The notes: generated from the sequence alone by a model not told the origin. Positions 33,114-41,372 are shown, counted from the first letter of the stretch. The stretch is 64,000 bases of DNA from CAYNKA01 sp964397655 (GCA_964397655.1 CAYNKA010000001.1:310001-374000); one strand, 5' to 3'. Translations and numbers: made by a program.

Positions 33114-33276
33114 ACAGTATGAACTCCTCCTCGATCAAGGTCCTCAAGAAACTCGTTTTTCGAGTCAGGTAGAGATTCAGAACGATCGAGAGAATCTCGT
33201 CGATTTTCCCCATTACGAAGAGGACGAACACATCAAGAACTGGGTTTACCGAAGAGGAGAGTCTATCCATGCTTAG
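33106..33276 (+). CDS. Small acidic protein of unknown function
   Basis: A protein of 56 residues starting MPEQYELLLDQ, with GGAGGA five bases upstream. It overlaps the lipase gene by eight bases and the transglycosylase gene by eight. This tight packing and the ribosome site are the support. It is soluble and acidic (NLVDFPHYEEDEH). No family is recognised. Confidence 0.55.
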   Translation: MPEQYELLLDQGPQETRFSSQVEIQNDRENLVDFPHYEEDEHIKNWVYRRGESIHA

Positions 33277-33745
33277 CGTGTTCATTCTTGCACTCGCTCC
33301 GACGCCGGCGATCCAGATTGTTGATTTCATCGGTTATTCGCGGCCTGTAATTTCGGAATACATACCCCGGCAATATCGAAGAATCGTCAGGGCAGCTTCC
33401 CTGGCTTCGGATATTCCGGTCCGCAATTTGGCGAAATTCATCTGCTCGGAAAGTTCCTGGCGAGACTGGATGATTGCAGGTCCGAATGCAGACGGTTCGT
33501 ACGACTATGGGATTGCAGGATGGAACAACCGGTATTTGCTCTATCACTGGGAGAAGCTCGGGAAGTTCAATCCGTTCTCTCCGGAAGAGTCGATAATCGC
33601 CGCGGCCAGGTGGCTCAGAATCCTGAAAGACGAATTCGGGACACTCGAACTCGCGGTGACTGCGTATAAAGCCGGTCCTGGACGCACGGCGCGAGGAACG
33701 GCGCCGGCATGGGTCAGAGAGATTGCCCGCGAAGTTGCAAGGTAA
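33269..33745 (+). CDS. Lytic transglycosylase-like (SLT-fold) phage protein
   Basis: A protein of 158 residues. A short hydrophobic N-terminus (MLSVFILALAPTPAIQ) could be a signal or signal-arrest sequence. The SLT catalytic glutamate is in FICSESSWRDW (Glu61), followed by DYGIAGWNNRY and AVTAYKAGPGR, matching the G-L-x-Q and A-Y-N-x-G blocks of lysozyme-like transglycosylases. It is the probable endolysin or peptidoglycan opener, oddly placed in the early region beside the lipase. Confidence 0.78.
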   Translation: MLSVFILALAPTPAIQIVDFIGYSRPVISEYIPRQYRRIVRAASLASDIPVRNLAKFICSESSWRDWMIAGPNADGSYDYGIAGWNNRYLLYHWEKLGKFNPFSPEESIIAAARWLRILKDEFGTLELAVTAYKAGPGRTARGTAPAWVREIAREVAR

Positions 33746-33748
33746 AAA

Positions 33749-34417
33749 ATGAAATACAAGATCCTGCCTATCAAGTCCATCATCGTCCGCGACAACGTTC
33801 GCCTCGAAGATGATGAGGGAATCGGCGATCTCATGCAATCGATCGATCGACACGGCCTCAAGCAGCCGCTCGTCGTCAAGCAAGTCGGATATATGTACGA
33901 GCTCATTTGCGGAAACAGGCGACTCAAGGCGCTGAAGCTCCTGAACGAGCCGTTCGCGCCGTGCATGATTGAAGAGGAGGATGTTTCGGAAACGGATAAG
34001 ATCGTCTTGCAGATCGTCGAAAACTGCCAGCGTCAGGCCATGTCGGCGTTCGAATATTGCGAGGCCTTCAATCGACTCAAAGCAAAAGATCAATCGCTTA
34101 CGAGAGCGAAATTCGGCGCACTCATCGGCCGGGGCGTGGGATGGGTAAATAACCAGTTCGAAGCCATCCGGGTTGCCGGATATCTCATAGAGAAAGGTGA
34201 AGATCCCGCGTCAGTCAGGCGGCTTTCCGCCGGCCAGATCATCGGCAGGGCTCAGGCGGCTGGTGTCTCATCCAAGGGTGAAAAAAAACAAGAGGACATC
34301 GAAATCGAGCGGTCCGGAGTCGTCGCGATTCGCGTGCGCTGCAGGACTGCGGAGATCCTCAATCAAGTTCTCTCGGCTGTTAAGAAGGTCAAGAAGGATC
34401 TGAAGAAAAAGGAGTAG
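33749..34417 (+). CDS. ParB-like nuclease/partition-domain protein, short
   Basis: A protein of 222 residues. The ParB N-terminal fold shows IKSIIVRDNVRLED, HGLKQPLVVK and the arginine box ICGNRRLKALKLL, a variant of GERRxRA with Asn for Glu. An HTH-like centre, FGALIGRGVGWVNNQFEAIRV, and a basic C-terminus follow. It lies five bases before a larger ParB. Loss of the consensus Glu in the CTP box suggests an altered or accessory activity. Confidence 0.8.
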   Translation: MKYKILPIKSIIVRDNVRLEDDEGIGDLMQSIDRHGLKQPLVVKQVGYMYELICGNRRLKALKLLNEPFAPCMIEEEDVSETDKIVLQIVENCQRQAMSAFEYCEAFNRLKAKDQSLTRAKFGALIGRGVGWVNNQFEAIRVAGYLIEKGEDPASVRRLSAGQIIGRAQAAGVSSKGEKKQEDIEIERSGVVAIRVRCRTAEILNQVLSAVKKVKKDLKKKE

Positions 34418-34421
34418 ATGT

Positions 34422-36227
34422 ATGGCGGAACAAGTAGTTGAAATTCCCCTCGACCAGATCGTCCCGCATCCGGCGAACCGCAAGGTTGGCGGCTTCGACC
34501 AGGCGAAACTCGAGAGCCTGGCCGAGAGCGTTCGCGCGATCGGTGTGCAGCAGCCGATCGTCGTCAGGAAGAAGGTGGCAGCACCGGACGTTTACGAACT
34601 CATCGCGGGGGAACGTAGGTGGAGGGCCTCGAAGCTGGCGTGGAAGGAAACCATCCCTGCGGTCGTCCGGGATCTGGATGATGAGACGGCGCTCAAGATC
34701 AGGATCGTCGAGAACCTGCAGCGCGAGGACGTGCATCCCCTGGACGAAGCGGATGGATATGCGGCTCTCCTCGAGGGCGGGAAGTACGACGTCGCAGCGA
34801 TCGCCGGCGAGCTCGGGAAATCCCCTTCCTACATCTACCAGCGCCTGAAGCTCCGCGATCTCGTGCCGGCCGCCCGGGAGAAGCTCGTTTCCGGCGAGAT
34901 CACCGCAGGGCACGCGATCCTCATCGCCCGTCTCGGATCGGAGCAGCAAGAGCAGGTCCTCAAGGAGGCTTTTCGTTCCTGGGCTGGCAATGGGGAGACA
35001 ATTTCCGTCCGTCAGCTCGACTCGTTTATCCAACGCGAGATTTTTCTTGCCCTCTCACGGGCGACATGGAAGATGAACGACGAGACCCTCGTTCCAGCTG
35101 CAGGAAGCTGCTCCTCGTGCGCGAAACGGACTGGAGCAAACATCGAGCTTTTTGCAGACGTCTGCAAACACGATCATTGCATCGATCGGGCATGTTTCAA
35201 CGGGAAGGCGGAGGCGATGGTCGAGCGCCGGCGCGTGGAACTCGAGAAGAAGAACGAGACGTACCTCGAAGTATACGACGCATATGGCAGGAACGATAGG
35301 AAAGGGGTTCTCCAACCCTACGAATGGACAGAGTGCAAGAAGACAGATGACGGAGCTCAACGTGTACTCGTCGTCGGAGGCGAAAAGCCCGGACGCCTCA
35401 CCTATGGTACGAAAAGGAAATACTGCTACGATCGCGAGCAAACTCCCGAGGAAATCGAGAAAGAGAAGGAAAAGAAGAGACGTGAGAAGAACCTCGTTAA
35501 AGCCGCGGAGATGGTGCGAGCAACGATCTATGAAAAGGTCCGAAAATATTTCCTCGAGAATCAATCGCCCGAGGCCTTAGTCAATTCCTATTGCGTTATT
35601 GAGCATGCGCGCCTCGTTGAACTCATGCGGCTCGAAATCGACGGCATTTATCATCGGCTCGACTGGAACACGCAAAAGAAGGTCGCAAAGCATCTCGGAT
35701 GGGAAATTCCCCAGGGGTATTCGGGAGCACTTGATCCCGTCGCCGAAAGCAAGATCGCATCGATGAATCGGAACGAGCTCCAGCTCTTCGTCCTCGACAT
35801 GACGTTTGTCCCTCATCTCAAGATAGAAAGCTCGTGGGGCGGAGGAATCGAGATACCGGACGTATTCCGGAAGGCGGCTGCGATCGTCGGCGCTGACCTC
35901 GACGCGGCGATTGCAATGGCATCGAAGGCCTTCGACGTTCCGGCCGAGGAACTCGCCATGACGAGAGAAGAAAGGCAAGCGAGGGATCGGGCGCGGTGGG
36001 AGCAGGAAGACGAAGAGAACGAAGAAGACGAGGACGACGAGTCCGAAGAGGATGGCGTCCAGCGTTGCCGCGTCTGCGGCTGCACGGACGACGACTGCCA
36101 CCAGTGCATCGAGAAGACCGGAGAGCCGTGCTACTGGGTAGAGGAGGATCTCTGCAGCGCATGTGCCGCGGAGGTGAGAGAGGGGATTCCCGAAGATGAG
36201 GAGGAAAGCGATGAAAGCGACGACTGA
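34422..36227 (+). CDS. ParB/Spo0J-type protein with cysteine-rich C-terminal parts
   Basis: A protein of 601 residues, about twice the usual ParB length. The N-terminus has canonical PIVVRKK, the CTP-binding box IAGERRWRASKLA (residues 61-73), ENLQREDVHPLDEA, and an HTH at GELGKSPSYIYQRLKLRDL. Then come a cysteine cluster (CSSCAKRTG..CKHDHCIDRACF), a long charged region, an acidic run near 530 and a second cluster CRVCGCTDDDCHQC..CSACA, both probably zinc-binding. No ParA is encoded nearby. A perfect 18-bp palindrome lies inside its own coding sequence. Confidence 0.85.
   Translation: MAEQVVEIPLDQIVPHPANRKVGGFDQAKLESLAESVRAIGVQQPIVVRKKVAAPDVYELIAGERRWRASKLAWKETIPAVVRDLDDETALKIRIVENLQREDVHPLDEADGYAALLEGGKYDVAAIAGELGKSPSYIYQRLKLRDLVPAAREKLVSGEITAGHAILIARLGSEQQEQVLKEAFRSWAGNGETISVRQLDSFIQREIFLALSRATWKMNDETLVPAAGSCSSCAKRTGANIELFADVCKHDHCIDRACFNGKAEAMVERRRVELEKKNETYLEVYDAYGRNDRKGVLQPYEWTECKKTDDGAQRVLVVGGEKPGRLTYGTKRKYCYDREQTPEEIEKEKEKKRREKNLVKAAEMVRATIYEKVRKYFLENQSPEALVNSYCVIEHARLVELMRLEIDGIYHRLDWNTQKKVAKHLGWEIPQGYSGALDPVAESKIASMNRNELQLFVLDMTFVPHLKIESSWGGGIEIPDVFRKAAAIVGADLDAAIAMASKAFDVPAEELAMTREERQARDRARWEQEDEENEEDEDDESEEDGVQRCRVCGCTDDDCHQCIEKTGEPCYWVEEDLCSACAAEVREGIPEDEEESDESDD
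35151..35168. promoter_or_regulatory. 18-bp palindrome, candidate parS (copy 1)
   Basis: TTTGCAGACGTCTGCAAA is perfectly self-complementary and lies within the large parB gene. The same 18 bases recur at 46343-46360. ParB sites are palindromes of this size with a central CG-rich step. Confidence 0.5.
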
Positions 36228-36822
36228 AAAGAGCAAGACGAGCAAGACCGAGAAAACGAAATACTTCGAGGGCAAGTACAGTCAGTATGTCGAGATCTCC
36301 GGAGGTTCCGCGATGATGGATTTGAAATTCGTCGCAAAGGCGAGATCTCTCGAAGAAGCCCGATTCTACATGACGGGGATCGAGGTCGAGGAAGAGTTCA
36401 TCGTTGCCACCGACGGAAGAAGGCTGCATATCGCGAAGAATGTTCTCCAGATCGCTCCCGGGAGTTACGACCTCATCAAGAACACGCCGAAGACGATCGG
36501 GATCGCTCGAGTCCGGGAGCCTGAGGGAAGGTTTCCGAATTGGAGACGAGTCCTTCCGGAAGGAGAGCCGATCTTCACGGGAGTATTGAATCCCTTCGAA
36601 AGTCCCGCATCCAAGAAATTCACCGGAAGAGAATATTTCTCATTTCTCCGAAAACTCCCGAAGAACGCGTTCGCGAACATATCTTATCTCGGTGATCTTT
36701 TTGCCGTTTCCTCCGAGACGGTATGGACGTGCAAAGTTTTTTTACATGGCGATGGTCATTGTTTCGACTTCACGAGCGGCGATCTACGGGCCGTCGTGAT
36801 GGGCATGGTGGTAGACGAGTAG
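36211..36822 (+). CDS. Sliding-clamp-like phage protein
   Basis: A protein of 203 residues. The start at 36211 has AGGAGG six bases upstream; an ATG at 36196 lies before it. The segment FIVATDGRRLHIAKN closely recalls the VATDGHRLA signature of DNA polymerase III beta clamps, and the rest alternates short strands and helices. It is about half the length of a bacterial clamp. The best guess is a phage clamp or DnaN-domain protein in the replication module; the assignment rests mainly on that one motif. Confidence 0.5.
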   Translation: MKATTEKSKTSKTEKTKYFEGKYSQYVEISGGSAMMDLKFVAKARSLEEARFYMTGIEVEEEFIVATDGRRLHIAKNVLQIAPGSYDLIKNTPKTIGIARVREPEGRFPNWRRVLPEGEPIFTGVLNPFESPASKKFTGREYFSFLRKLPKNAFANISYLGDLFAVSSETVWTCKVFLHGDGHCFDFTSGDLRAVVMGMVVDE

Positions 36823-36834
36823 GGAGGGATTCAG

Positions 36835-37134
36835 ATGAACGTAAAAGAAATCATCCAGGACTATCTCAGGAAGAATGGCTATGACGGCCTCTGTTGTCCG
36901 GAAGATCCGTGCGGCTGCAGCATTGACGACCTCATGCCCTGCGAAGAGAGTTGCATTCTTATCGTTTGTAAACCTGCGTATAAACATCCCTGCAAGGGCG
37001 AGGCCTGTACCAATAAATGCGATGGCTACGATCCGGATGATCCAGAACAGGAATGCTTCAGCCTTAAAAAACCGGAAAGCGATCCTAAGAAACCTGAGGA
37101 TAAAGATCATGGAAATACGAATAACCATTCCTGA
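36835..37134 (+). CDS. Cysteine-rich small protein
   Basis: A protein of 99 residues. The N-terminal half carries about ten cysteines (LCCPEDPCGCS, CEESC, CKP, CKGEACTNKC), followed by a polar, lysine/proline-rich tail. It is a known type of phage early protein, likely zinc-binding; function unknown. AGGGAGG precedes the ATG. It overlaps the next frame by 26 bases. Confidence 0.6.
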   Translation: MNVKEIIQDYLRKNGYDGLCCPEDPCGCSIDDLMPCEESCILIVCKPAYKHPCKGEACTNKCDGYDPDDPEQECFSLKKPESDPKKPEDKDHGNTNNHS

Positions 37135-37339
37135 CAATTCCGGTCTCGCCGAAGCCTGCATCGATCACGCAAAGGCCGAATGTCTCAATCGCGGCAACGA
37201 TCGCGGAATCTCCATCCTCTGCAGGAAAGCCCTCAGGGCCTATCTTTCCAAGTACGGCGGGTACACCACCGCATTCCTTGATTGCGTCGATTCTCGGGCC
37301 TTTCCGGGTAGCCGGAAGGCCAAAGAAAAAGAGGTCTGA
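37109..37339 (+). CDS. Small protein of unknown function
   Basis: A protein of 76 residues starting MEIRITIPDNSGLAEACI, with GAGGA upstream. The helix-rich middle (CRKALRAYLSKYGG) and basic C-terminus (SRKAKEKEV) suggest nucleic-acid binding. It overlaps the cysteine-rich gene. No family is recognised. Confidence 0.5.
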   Translation: MEIRITIPDNSGLAEACIDHAKAECLNRGNDRGISILCRKALRAYLSKYGGYTTAFLDCVDSRAFPGSRKAKEKEV

Positions 37340-37348
37340 GAGCGGTAA

Positions 37349-37648
37349 ATGGGAGGGGCGCGATTCACGGTGAAAGGCAAGGTAATTTTTTCCGACACGT
37401 TCTACTGGCCTGGCGAAGGCCTTGCGCTTCGGCTTGTCGTCTCCTCTCTTCGGTCGTCCATCATTTTCGTCTGCAAATCGGATGAGGACGAAAAACATTC
37501 GGCGAACATCATCGTCGGAAAATATGTGACGATTTCGGGGGATATCGTCACGCAGGGATCCGTCCCGTATCGTTTCGGGAGAGAGGCTTCCCGCATGACG
37601 CTTTTTGCCGATTCCATCGAGATCGATGAAGCCGGAGTCGTATCGTGA
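37349..37648 (+). CDS. Small beta-rich protein of unknown function
   Basis: A protein of 99 residues. Strand-like segments (ARFTVKGKVIF, LALRLVVSSLRSSIIFVCKSD, IVGKYVTISGDIVTQG, RMTLFADSIEI) suggest an OB-type barrel. In a replication module a single-strand-binding role is conceivable but not shown by a motif. It overlaps the next gene by four bases. Confidence 0.5.
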   Translation: MGGARFTVKGKVIFSDTFYWPGEGLALRLVVSSLRSSIIFVCKSDEDEKHSANIIVGKYVTISGDIVTQGSVPYRFGREASRMTLFADSIEIDEAGVVS

Positions 37649-37851
37649 AAAAAATTTTCATCCAAGACGATCAAGAGATTCCGAAGAAAATTGCAATTCC
37701 CGGCGAGCTCATCGCCTGGCTTGAGGGAGCTCTCGGATCCCATGATTATGGCCGTTTCGGAATTGTCTTCACTATCCATCAACGGAAGATCCGCTGGAGC
37801 AAGATCAACGAGGAATCCGGCGAGATCCTGGAGGCGCATCGTGAAGAATAA
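37645..37851 (+). CDS. Small protein of unknown function
   Basis: A soluble protein of 68 residues (start MKKIFIQDDQEIPKKI). It is coupled by a four-base overlap to the upstream gene and overlaps the replication gene by 11 bases. No motif is recognised. Confidence 0.5.
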   Translation: MKKIFIQDDQEIPKKIAIPGELIAWLEGALGSHDYGRFGIVFTIHQRKIRWSKINEESGEILEAHREE

Positions 37852-38755
37852 TCTACCCTGGTTCACGCATGAGTCCGATGCAAGGAACAACCGGAAACTG
37901 AAGGCGATCAGGACGAAATTCGGATTCGAAGGCGTCGGCAGGTTTTGGACGCTCAATGAGATCATCGCGCAGTCCGACAACTGCAGGCTCGACCTCAAGC
38001 GCAAGCTCGACAGGAACGATCTTTCGGACGAGCTCAGGATGAATCCGGATGAGCTTGATACTTTCCTCGAGTTCCTCGCCGATCCGGACGAATGCGGGAT
38101 CATTATCTACACGGATGGAGTCGTTTGGAACGAGCATACGCAGGAGGATCTCGAGAAGACGATGACGAATCGCGAGAAGTCGCGGGCCGCTTACAACCGA
38201 AAAACCGGTAAAAACGACGATTCTACCGGTAGTCTACCGGAGACAAACGGTAAAAACGACGATTCTACCGGTAGAAAACATACACAGCACAGCACAGCAC
38301 AGGACACTACAGCACAGCAGCAGCAAGAGGCCGCCGCCGAATCCGATGAATCCCGGGACGAGAAGACTGTCGAAAAGCTGCTCGCCGAGCGTTGCTTTTT
38401 TTTCGAGCCCGAGGAATGTGTCCGCTTGGCGAAGTCTCTCGGCAAGGAACTCATCACCGGTGACTTTTTCGACTTCCTGGTCCAGGAGGCCAGGAGCAGG
38501 AAGCCCGAGAATCTCGCCGGCTTCATGCGGCGGGCCATGTACTACCAAGACATCAGGCAGAAATACCGCGCGAAGAAGGCTCGAGAGTCGAACCGCAGGC
38601 CGGATCCGCCTCGCAAGTGTCCGAAATGCGGAGGACCGGTCATCTCCGCGGATGATCGCGCTATGTGCAAACCGTGCCGGATCCTCTGGCTCTACGACGC
38701 GGACGCGAGAACCTGGAAAGAGGCGGAAAACGCGATAAAAGCTCATGCCGGTTGA
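37841..38755 (+). CDS. Phage replication initiator-like protein (DUF4373-type N-terminus)
   Basis: A protein of 304 residues from the GTG at 37841, with GGAGG seven bases upstream. Residues 1-100 (LPWFTHESDARNNRKLKAIRTKFG, GVGRFWTLNEIIAQ) match the winged-helix N-terminal domain of Lin1244/DUF4373 phage replication proteins. A low-complexity middle (residues 120-160, Q/T/A-rich) encodes the direct repeats. The C-terminus has a zinc ribbon, CPKCGG..CKPC. By analogy with lambda O, the origin lies inside the gene. Confidence 0.75.
   Translation: MKNNLPWFTHESDARNNRKLKAIRTKFGFEGVGRFWTLNEIIAQSDNCRLDLKRKLDRNDLSDELRMNPDELDTFLEFLADPDECGIIIYTDGVVWNEHTQEDLEKTMTNREKSRAAYNRKTGKNDDSTGSLPETNGKNDDSTGRKHTQHSTAQDTTAQQQQEAAAESDESRDEKTVEKLLAERCFFFEPEECVRLAKSLGKELITGDFFDFLVQEARSRKPENLAGFMRRAMYYQDIRQKYRAKKARESNRRPDPPRKCPKCGGPVISADDRAMCKPCRILWLYDADARTWKEAENAIKAHAG
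38206..38274 (+). repeat. Iteron-like direct repeats, candidate phage origin
   Basis: Two identical 27-bp copies (38206-38232 and 38248-38274) occur at a 42-bp period, each ending in the palindromic TCTACCGGTAG. Related pieces occur between them (TCTACCGG) and downstream at about 38795-38806 (TTCTACCGGTAA). A/C-rich CACAG repeats follow immediately. Confidence 0.6.
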
Positions 38756-38886
38756 CCTCTTTCAGCCTGGAATATTTATGCAATTTCGTCCCGGTTCTAC
38801 CGGTAAAAAAGCCGATTTTTGACGAAAAAACATAGGTTATGTGTTAAACGTGATGACTTTACGTCGTAAAGAATTAGGGGATTTTC

Positions 38887-39927
38887 ATGGCCGAATTCGA
38901 TGGAATGAAATTTCAGGAGGGTTTCCAGGACCAATATGTGACGGATTCTCGCCTGTTTTGCGCATTCGTCGCCGGCCAAGATTTGCCCCTTTCGGCCGAA
39001 TCCCTGAAGGACTGGATCGAGGATCTCAGGTTCCAGGGATATGCCGCGGCGACCATCCGCCGAAGGTATTACGCTATCAGGAAGCGGCTCAGGATCATGT
39101 ATCAAACCATGCCGTTTCCGGACGAGGATGCGAGGTCGGTCGCTCTATACGAGCTCGAGCGGAAATGTCGGGAAATCAAAGTTCCAAGGCGGGCGACGTT
39201 CGCAGTTAAGCCGACGAAGTTCTTTAGCATCGAGGAACTCCGGAAGCTAATCCGAGAGTCCGATCAGAAAACGGCGATGATCATCGAGATGCTTTACACG
39301 ACGGGAATCAGAATTGCGGAGCTTGTCACGATCCGCAAGCGAAACATGAGGCAGGAATCGAGGTCGGTCTACTCGATCAGAGTCACGGGCAAAGGCGGAA
39401 AGGAGCGCATTGTATTTATTAACACAGGCCTCAGGAGGCGAATCCAGGACGCATTCCATGGGCGGGATTGGCTCATCGAGACGCGGACGGGAACGCCGTA
39501 TGACCCGCGAAACGTATGGAGAATGCTCAGGCAGGCCGGCCAGGATGTGCTCGGCCGGGTGTTGACGCCGCATTGCCTGAGACATTCGTTCGTTGCGCAC
39601 AAGATCAGACAGACGGGGAAGATTACCGGAGTTAGTTTATATCTCGGGCATTCGGATATTTCGACGACGCTCGGCGAGTACAATAACGAACTGCTGCATC
39701 CTGAGGAATTGTCGAGCGGACTCTGGGGAGGTCGAGGAGAAAAAAATGGCAATGGCAGACGAAGAAAAAAAACCGATGGTCACGGAAGCAGCGGAACTCA
39801 TGGTCCAGGCAATGCGGGATCTCTCGGAAAAGAAGATCACTCCGCAAGAGGCCCAGTCAATAGCTCAGCTGGGGATCGGCGTGGTTCAGGCAGCGAATGC
39901 AGAGATCCAGTTTATCAGAACGACTAA
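38887..39927 (+). CDS. Second tyrosine recombinase (XerD-like) with overlapping C-terminal extension
   Basis: A protein of 346 residues. The full catalytic set is visible: Arg in TTGIRIAELVTI, Lys in TGKGGKERIVF, HxxR in PHCLRHSF, GH in YLGHSDIS and Tyr in LGEYNN. The fold ends near residue 285 (SSGLWGG). The remaining 60 or so residues (G, S, N, K and H-rich) are read through the start of the next gene, because no stop occurs in frame. It is far from attL, so it may resolve multimers, invert DNA or act in replication rather than integrate. Confidence 0.82.
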   Translation: MAEFDGMKFQEGFQDQYVTDSRLFCAFVAGQDLPLSAESLKDWIEDLRFQGYAAATIRRRYYAIRKRLRIMYQTMPFPDEDARSVALYELERKCREIKVPRRATFAVKPTKFFSIEELRKLIRESDQKTAMIIEMLYTTGIRIAELVTIRKRNMRQESRSVYSIRVTGKGGKERIVFINTGLRRRIQDAFHGRDWLIETRTGTPYDPRNVWRMLRQAGQDVLGRVLTPHCLRHSFVAHKIRQTGKITGVSLYLGHSDISTTLGEYNNELLHPEELSSGLWGGRGEKNGNGRRRKKTDGHGSSGTHGPGNAGSLGKEDHSARGPVNSSAGDRRGSGSECRDPVYQND

Positions 39928-40006
39928 GGCGCTTCCTGCTCATGGGGCCTTCGGTACTGATGTGAGATTCCTCGAACCTCCTGAGGACGGGAAGAGGAGG
40001 TGGTGA
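39746..40006 (+). CDS. Small protein of unknown function
   Basis: An acidic, mostly helical protein of 86 residues (MVTEAAELMVQAMRDLSEKKITPQEAQSIAQLGIGVV). AGGAGA lies five bases before the ATG. It overlaps the recombinase frame by 182 bases. Third-position composition and the ribosome site support this frame as the functional one there. Confidence 0.6.
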   Translation: MAMADEEKKPMVTEAAELMVQAMRDLSEKKITPQEAQSIAQLGIGVVQAANAEIQFIRTTKALPAHGAFGTDVRFLEPPEDGKRRW

Positions 40007-40008
40007 TC

Positions 40009-40401
40009 GTGGGAGGACGTAAGCCCCGATCCGAGGTCATTGTCTACAAAGGCCAGAGATACACCTGGAGTTCCAAGGGATACTGGCGTTGCACATCGAT
40101 GCGGGATCGTCATAATCTCGCTCGAAAGATCTGGGAAGAGAATTATGGATCTATTCCTCCAGGGCACAAGGTAATTTATCGGGACTGTGACAGGTTCAAC
40201 CTCCGGCCTGAAAATCTAATATGCCTGAGCAATCGTGATTGCCAGATACGGAGGCTGCAGGATCCCGCGTATCGATCGATCGCTATGTGCTATGCTTTTT
40301 ATGGCCAGCTCAATTGGGCGATTCGTCATGCTCTCAATCCGCAGATAGGACACGAACGCGCGATGAGAGCCTGGGAAACTAGAAGAGAAAGAGGGGTATA
40401 A
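40009..40401 (+). CDS. HNH endonuclease (HNH_3 type)
   Basis: A protein of 130 residues from the GTG at 40009, eight bases after AGGAGG; GTGs at 40000 and 40003 are in frame but too close. The HNH core is IPPGHKVIYRDCDRFNLRPENLIC, with His, Asn and Asn in the usual spacing. It may be a free-standing homing nuclease or an accessory to packaging. Confidence 0.78.
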   Translation: MGGRKPRSEVIVYKGQRYTWSSKGYWRCTSMRDRHNLARKIWEENYGSIPPGHKVIYRDCDRFNLRPENLICLSNRDCQIRRLQDPAYRSIAMCYAFYGQLNWAIRHALNPQIGHERAMRAWETRRERGV

Positions 40402-40404
40402 TCG

Positions 40405-40770
40405 ATGCCGATTAGAGCAAAGGCTTATTGCAAGTTCCCGGGATGCCCGAAGATCGCGGTGCATGGGCCTTATTGTGAGAACCATACAAAACTCAGCCAG
40501 GTTGGTAGAGCTCCCGATCTCAGGCCTTCATCTGCGCGCCGGGGATACGGACCGGCATGGAAACGAATCCGCGCCCGGGTCCTCGCTTCGGCCGGGATCC
40601 CGCGCGAACTCTGGTCTGAGTATGATGTGGACCATGAGCCCGCTTATGATCCAGATGTGGAGCCGGATCATCTTGCGTATAAGCTGACGCCGCGGCTCCA
40701 TGGTGAGCATTCGAAGAAAACTAACCGCGAGGACGGCGGTGGATGGCCTCGCAGGGGGATGGGGGGTTGA
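40405..40770 (+). CDS. Terminase-associated HNH endonuclease
   Basis: A protein of 121 residues. N-terminal cysteines (CKFPGCPKIAVHGPYCENH) bind zinc. The HNH motif is YDVDHEPAYDPD..LTPRLHGEHSKKTN. Small HNH proteins just before terS are typical of HK97-type cos phages and assist terminase cutting. Ribosome signals are weak. Confidence 0.82.
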   Translation: MPIRAKAYCKFPGCPKIAVHGPYCENHTKLSQVGRAPDLRPSSARRGYGPAWKRIRARVLASAGIPRELWSEYDVDHEPAYDPDVEPDHLAYKLTPRLHGEHSKKTNREDGGGWPRRGMGG

Positions 40771-40895
40771 ATCTCTATGGCTTTTCGACAGAGACCGGTG
40801 TGTGGTATTTTCTGTGTACGTGTGCAGTGTGGAGCTATTGACTCTCTCTTTCCTTGGAATGAATTTCATCAGTATTTTTATGCAGGAAGTGAGTC

Positions 40896-41372
40896 GTGAG
40901 CTGGAAAAAACCGCCTGAACTAAAGGCCCTGCATGGTACTGATCAGCCTTGCAGAGATCAGAAAGCAACAACCTCAACAGGTGACAACCTCCCCTCTTCC
41001 ATCCCGGTACCATCATTCCTTAATCCCCCCGGTAAACGGAAATGGCGAGAGCTCGTAAAGCTCCTCCGCGAGAGGAAACTTCTTGACCGCGTTGACCTGG
41101 GAGCTCTCGAGCTCTGTTGCATAGCATATGACGAGGTGATCTCCTGCCAGACCGCGATTCAGCAGGCCGGCGGCATAGAATCCTACACCGCTAAAAAAAC
41201 GAGCCAACAAACTCCGTTGCTCACTGCGAAGAAATCAGCGATGGAGACCTATAAAAAGTACATGACGGAGTTTGGCCTTTCTCCTGCTTCTCGAGCAAAA
41301 CTGGGTATTGAGGATGAGCCGGAGGAATCCGAGTTTGAAAGGTATTTGAGAGAGAAACGGAAAAACGCTTGA
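40896..41372 (+). CDS. terS: Terminase small subunit, P27 family
   Basis: A protein of 158 residues from the GTG. The P27 pattern is a loop SSIPVPSFLNPPGKRKWREL, a helical DNA-binding middle (LDRVDLGALELCCIAYDEVI) and a C-terminal helical part ending SRAKLGI. It selects phage DNA for packaging. The 125 bases before it hold no clear feature. Confidence 0.85.
   Translation: MSWKKPPELKALHGTDQPCRDQKATTSTGDNLPSSIPVPSFLNPPGKRKWRELVKLLRERKLLDRVDLGALELCCIAYDEVISCQTAIQQAGGIESYTAKKTSQQTPLLTAKKSAMETYKKYMTEFGLSPASRAKLGIEDEPEESEFERYLREKRKNA

Noticed and set aside
36196..36210. Earlier start for the clamp-like gene
   Set aside because: The ATG at 36196 would use the ribosome site AGGAGG as coding sequence; the ATG at 36211 is correctly spaced from it.
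33749..36227. A complete ParABS plasmid partition system, i.e. a phage-plasmid
   Set aside because: No ParA ATPase is encoded and the element has clear att sites and an integrase, so a purely plasmid lifestyle is not supported.
38280..38330. CRISPR-like short repeats (CACAG units)
   Set aside because: The repeats are 5 bases long without spacers and lie in a coding low-complexity linker; not a CRISPR array. No CRISPR array was seen anywhere in the window.
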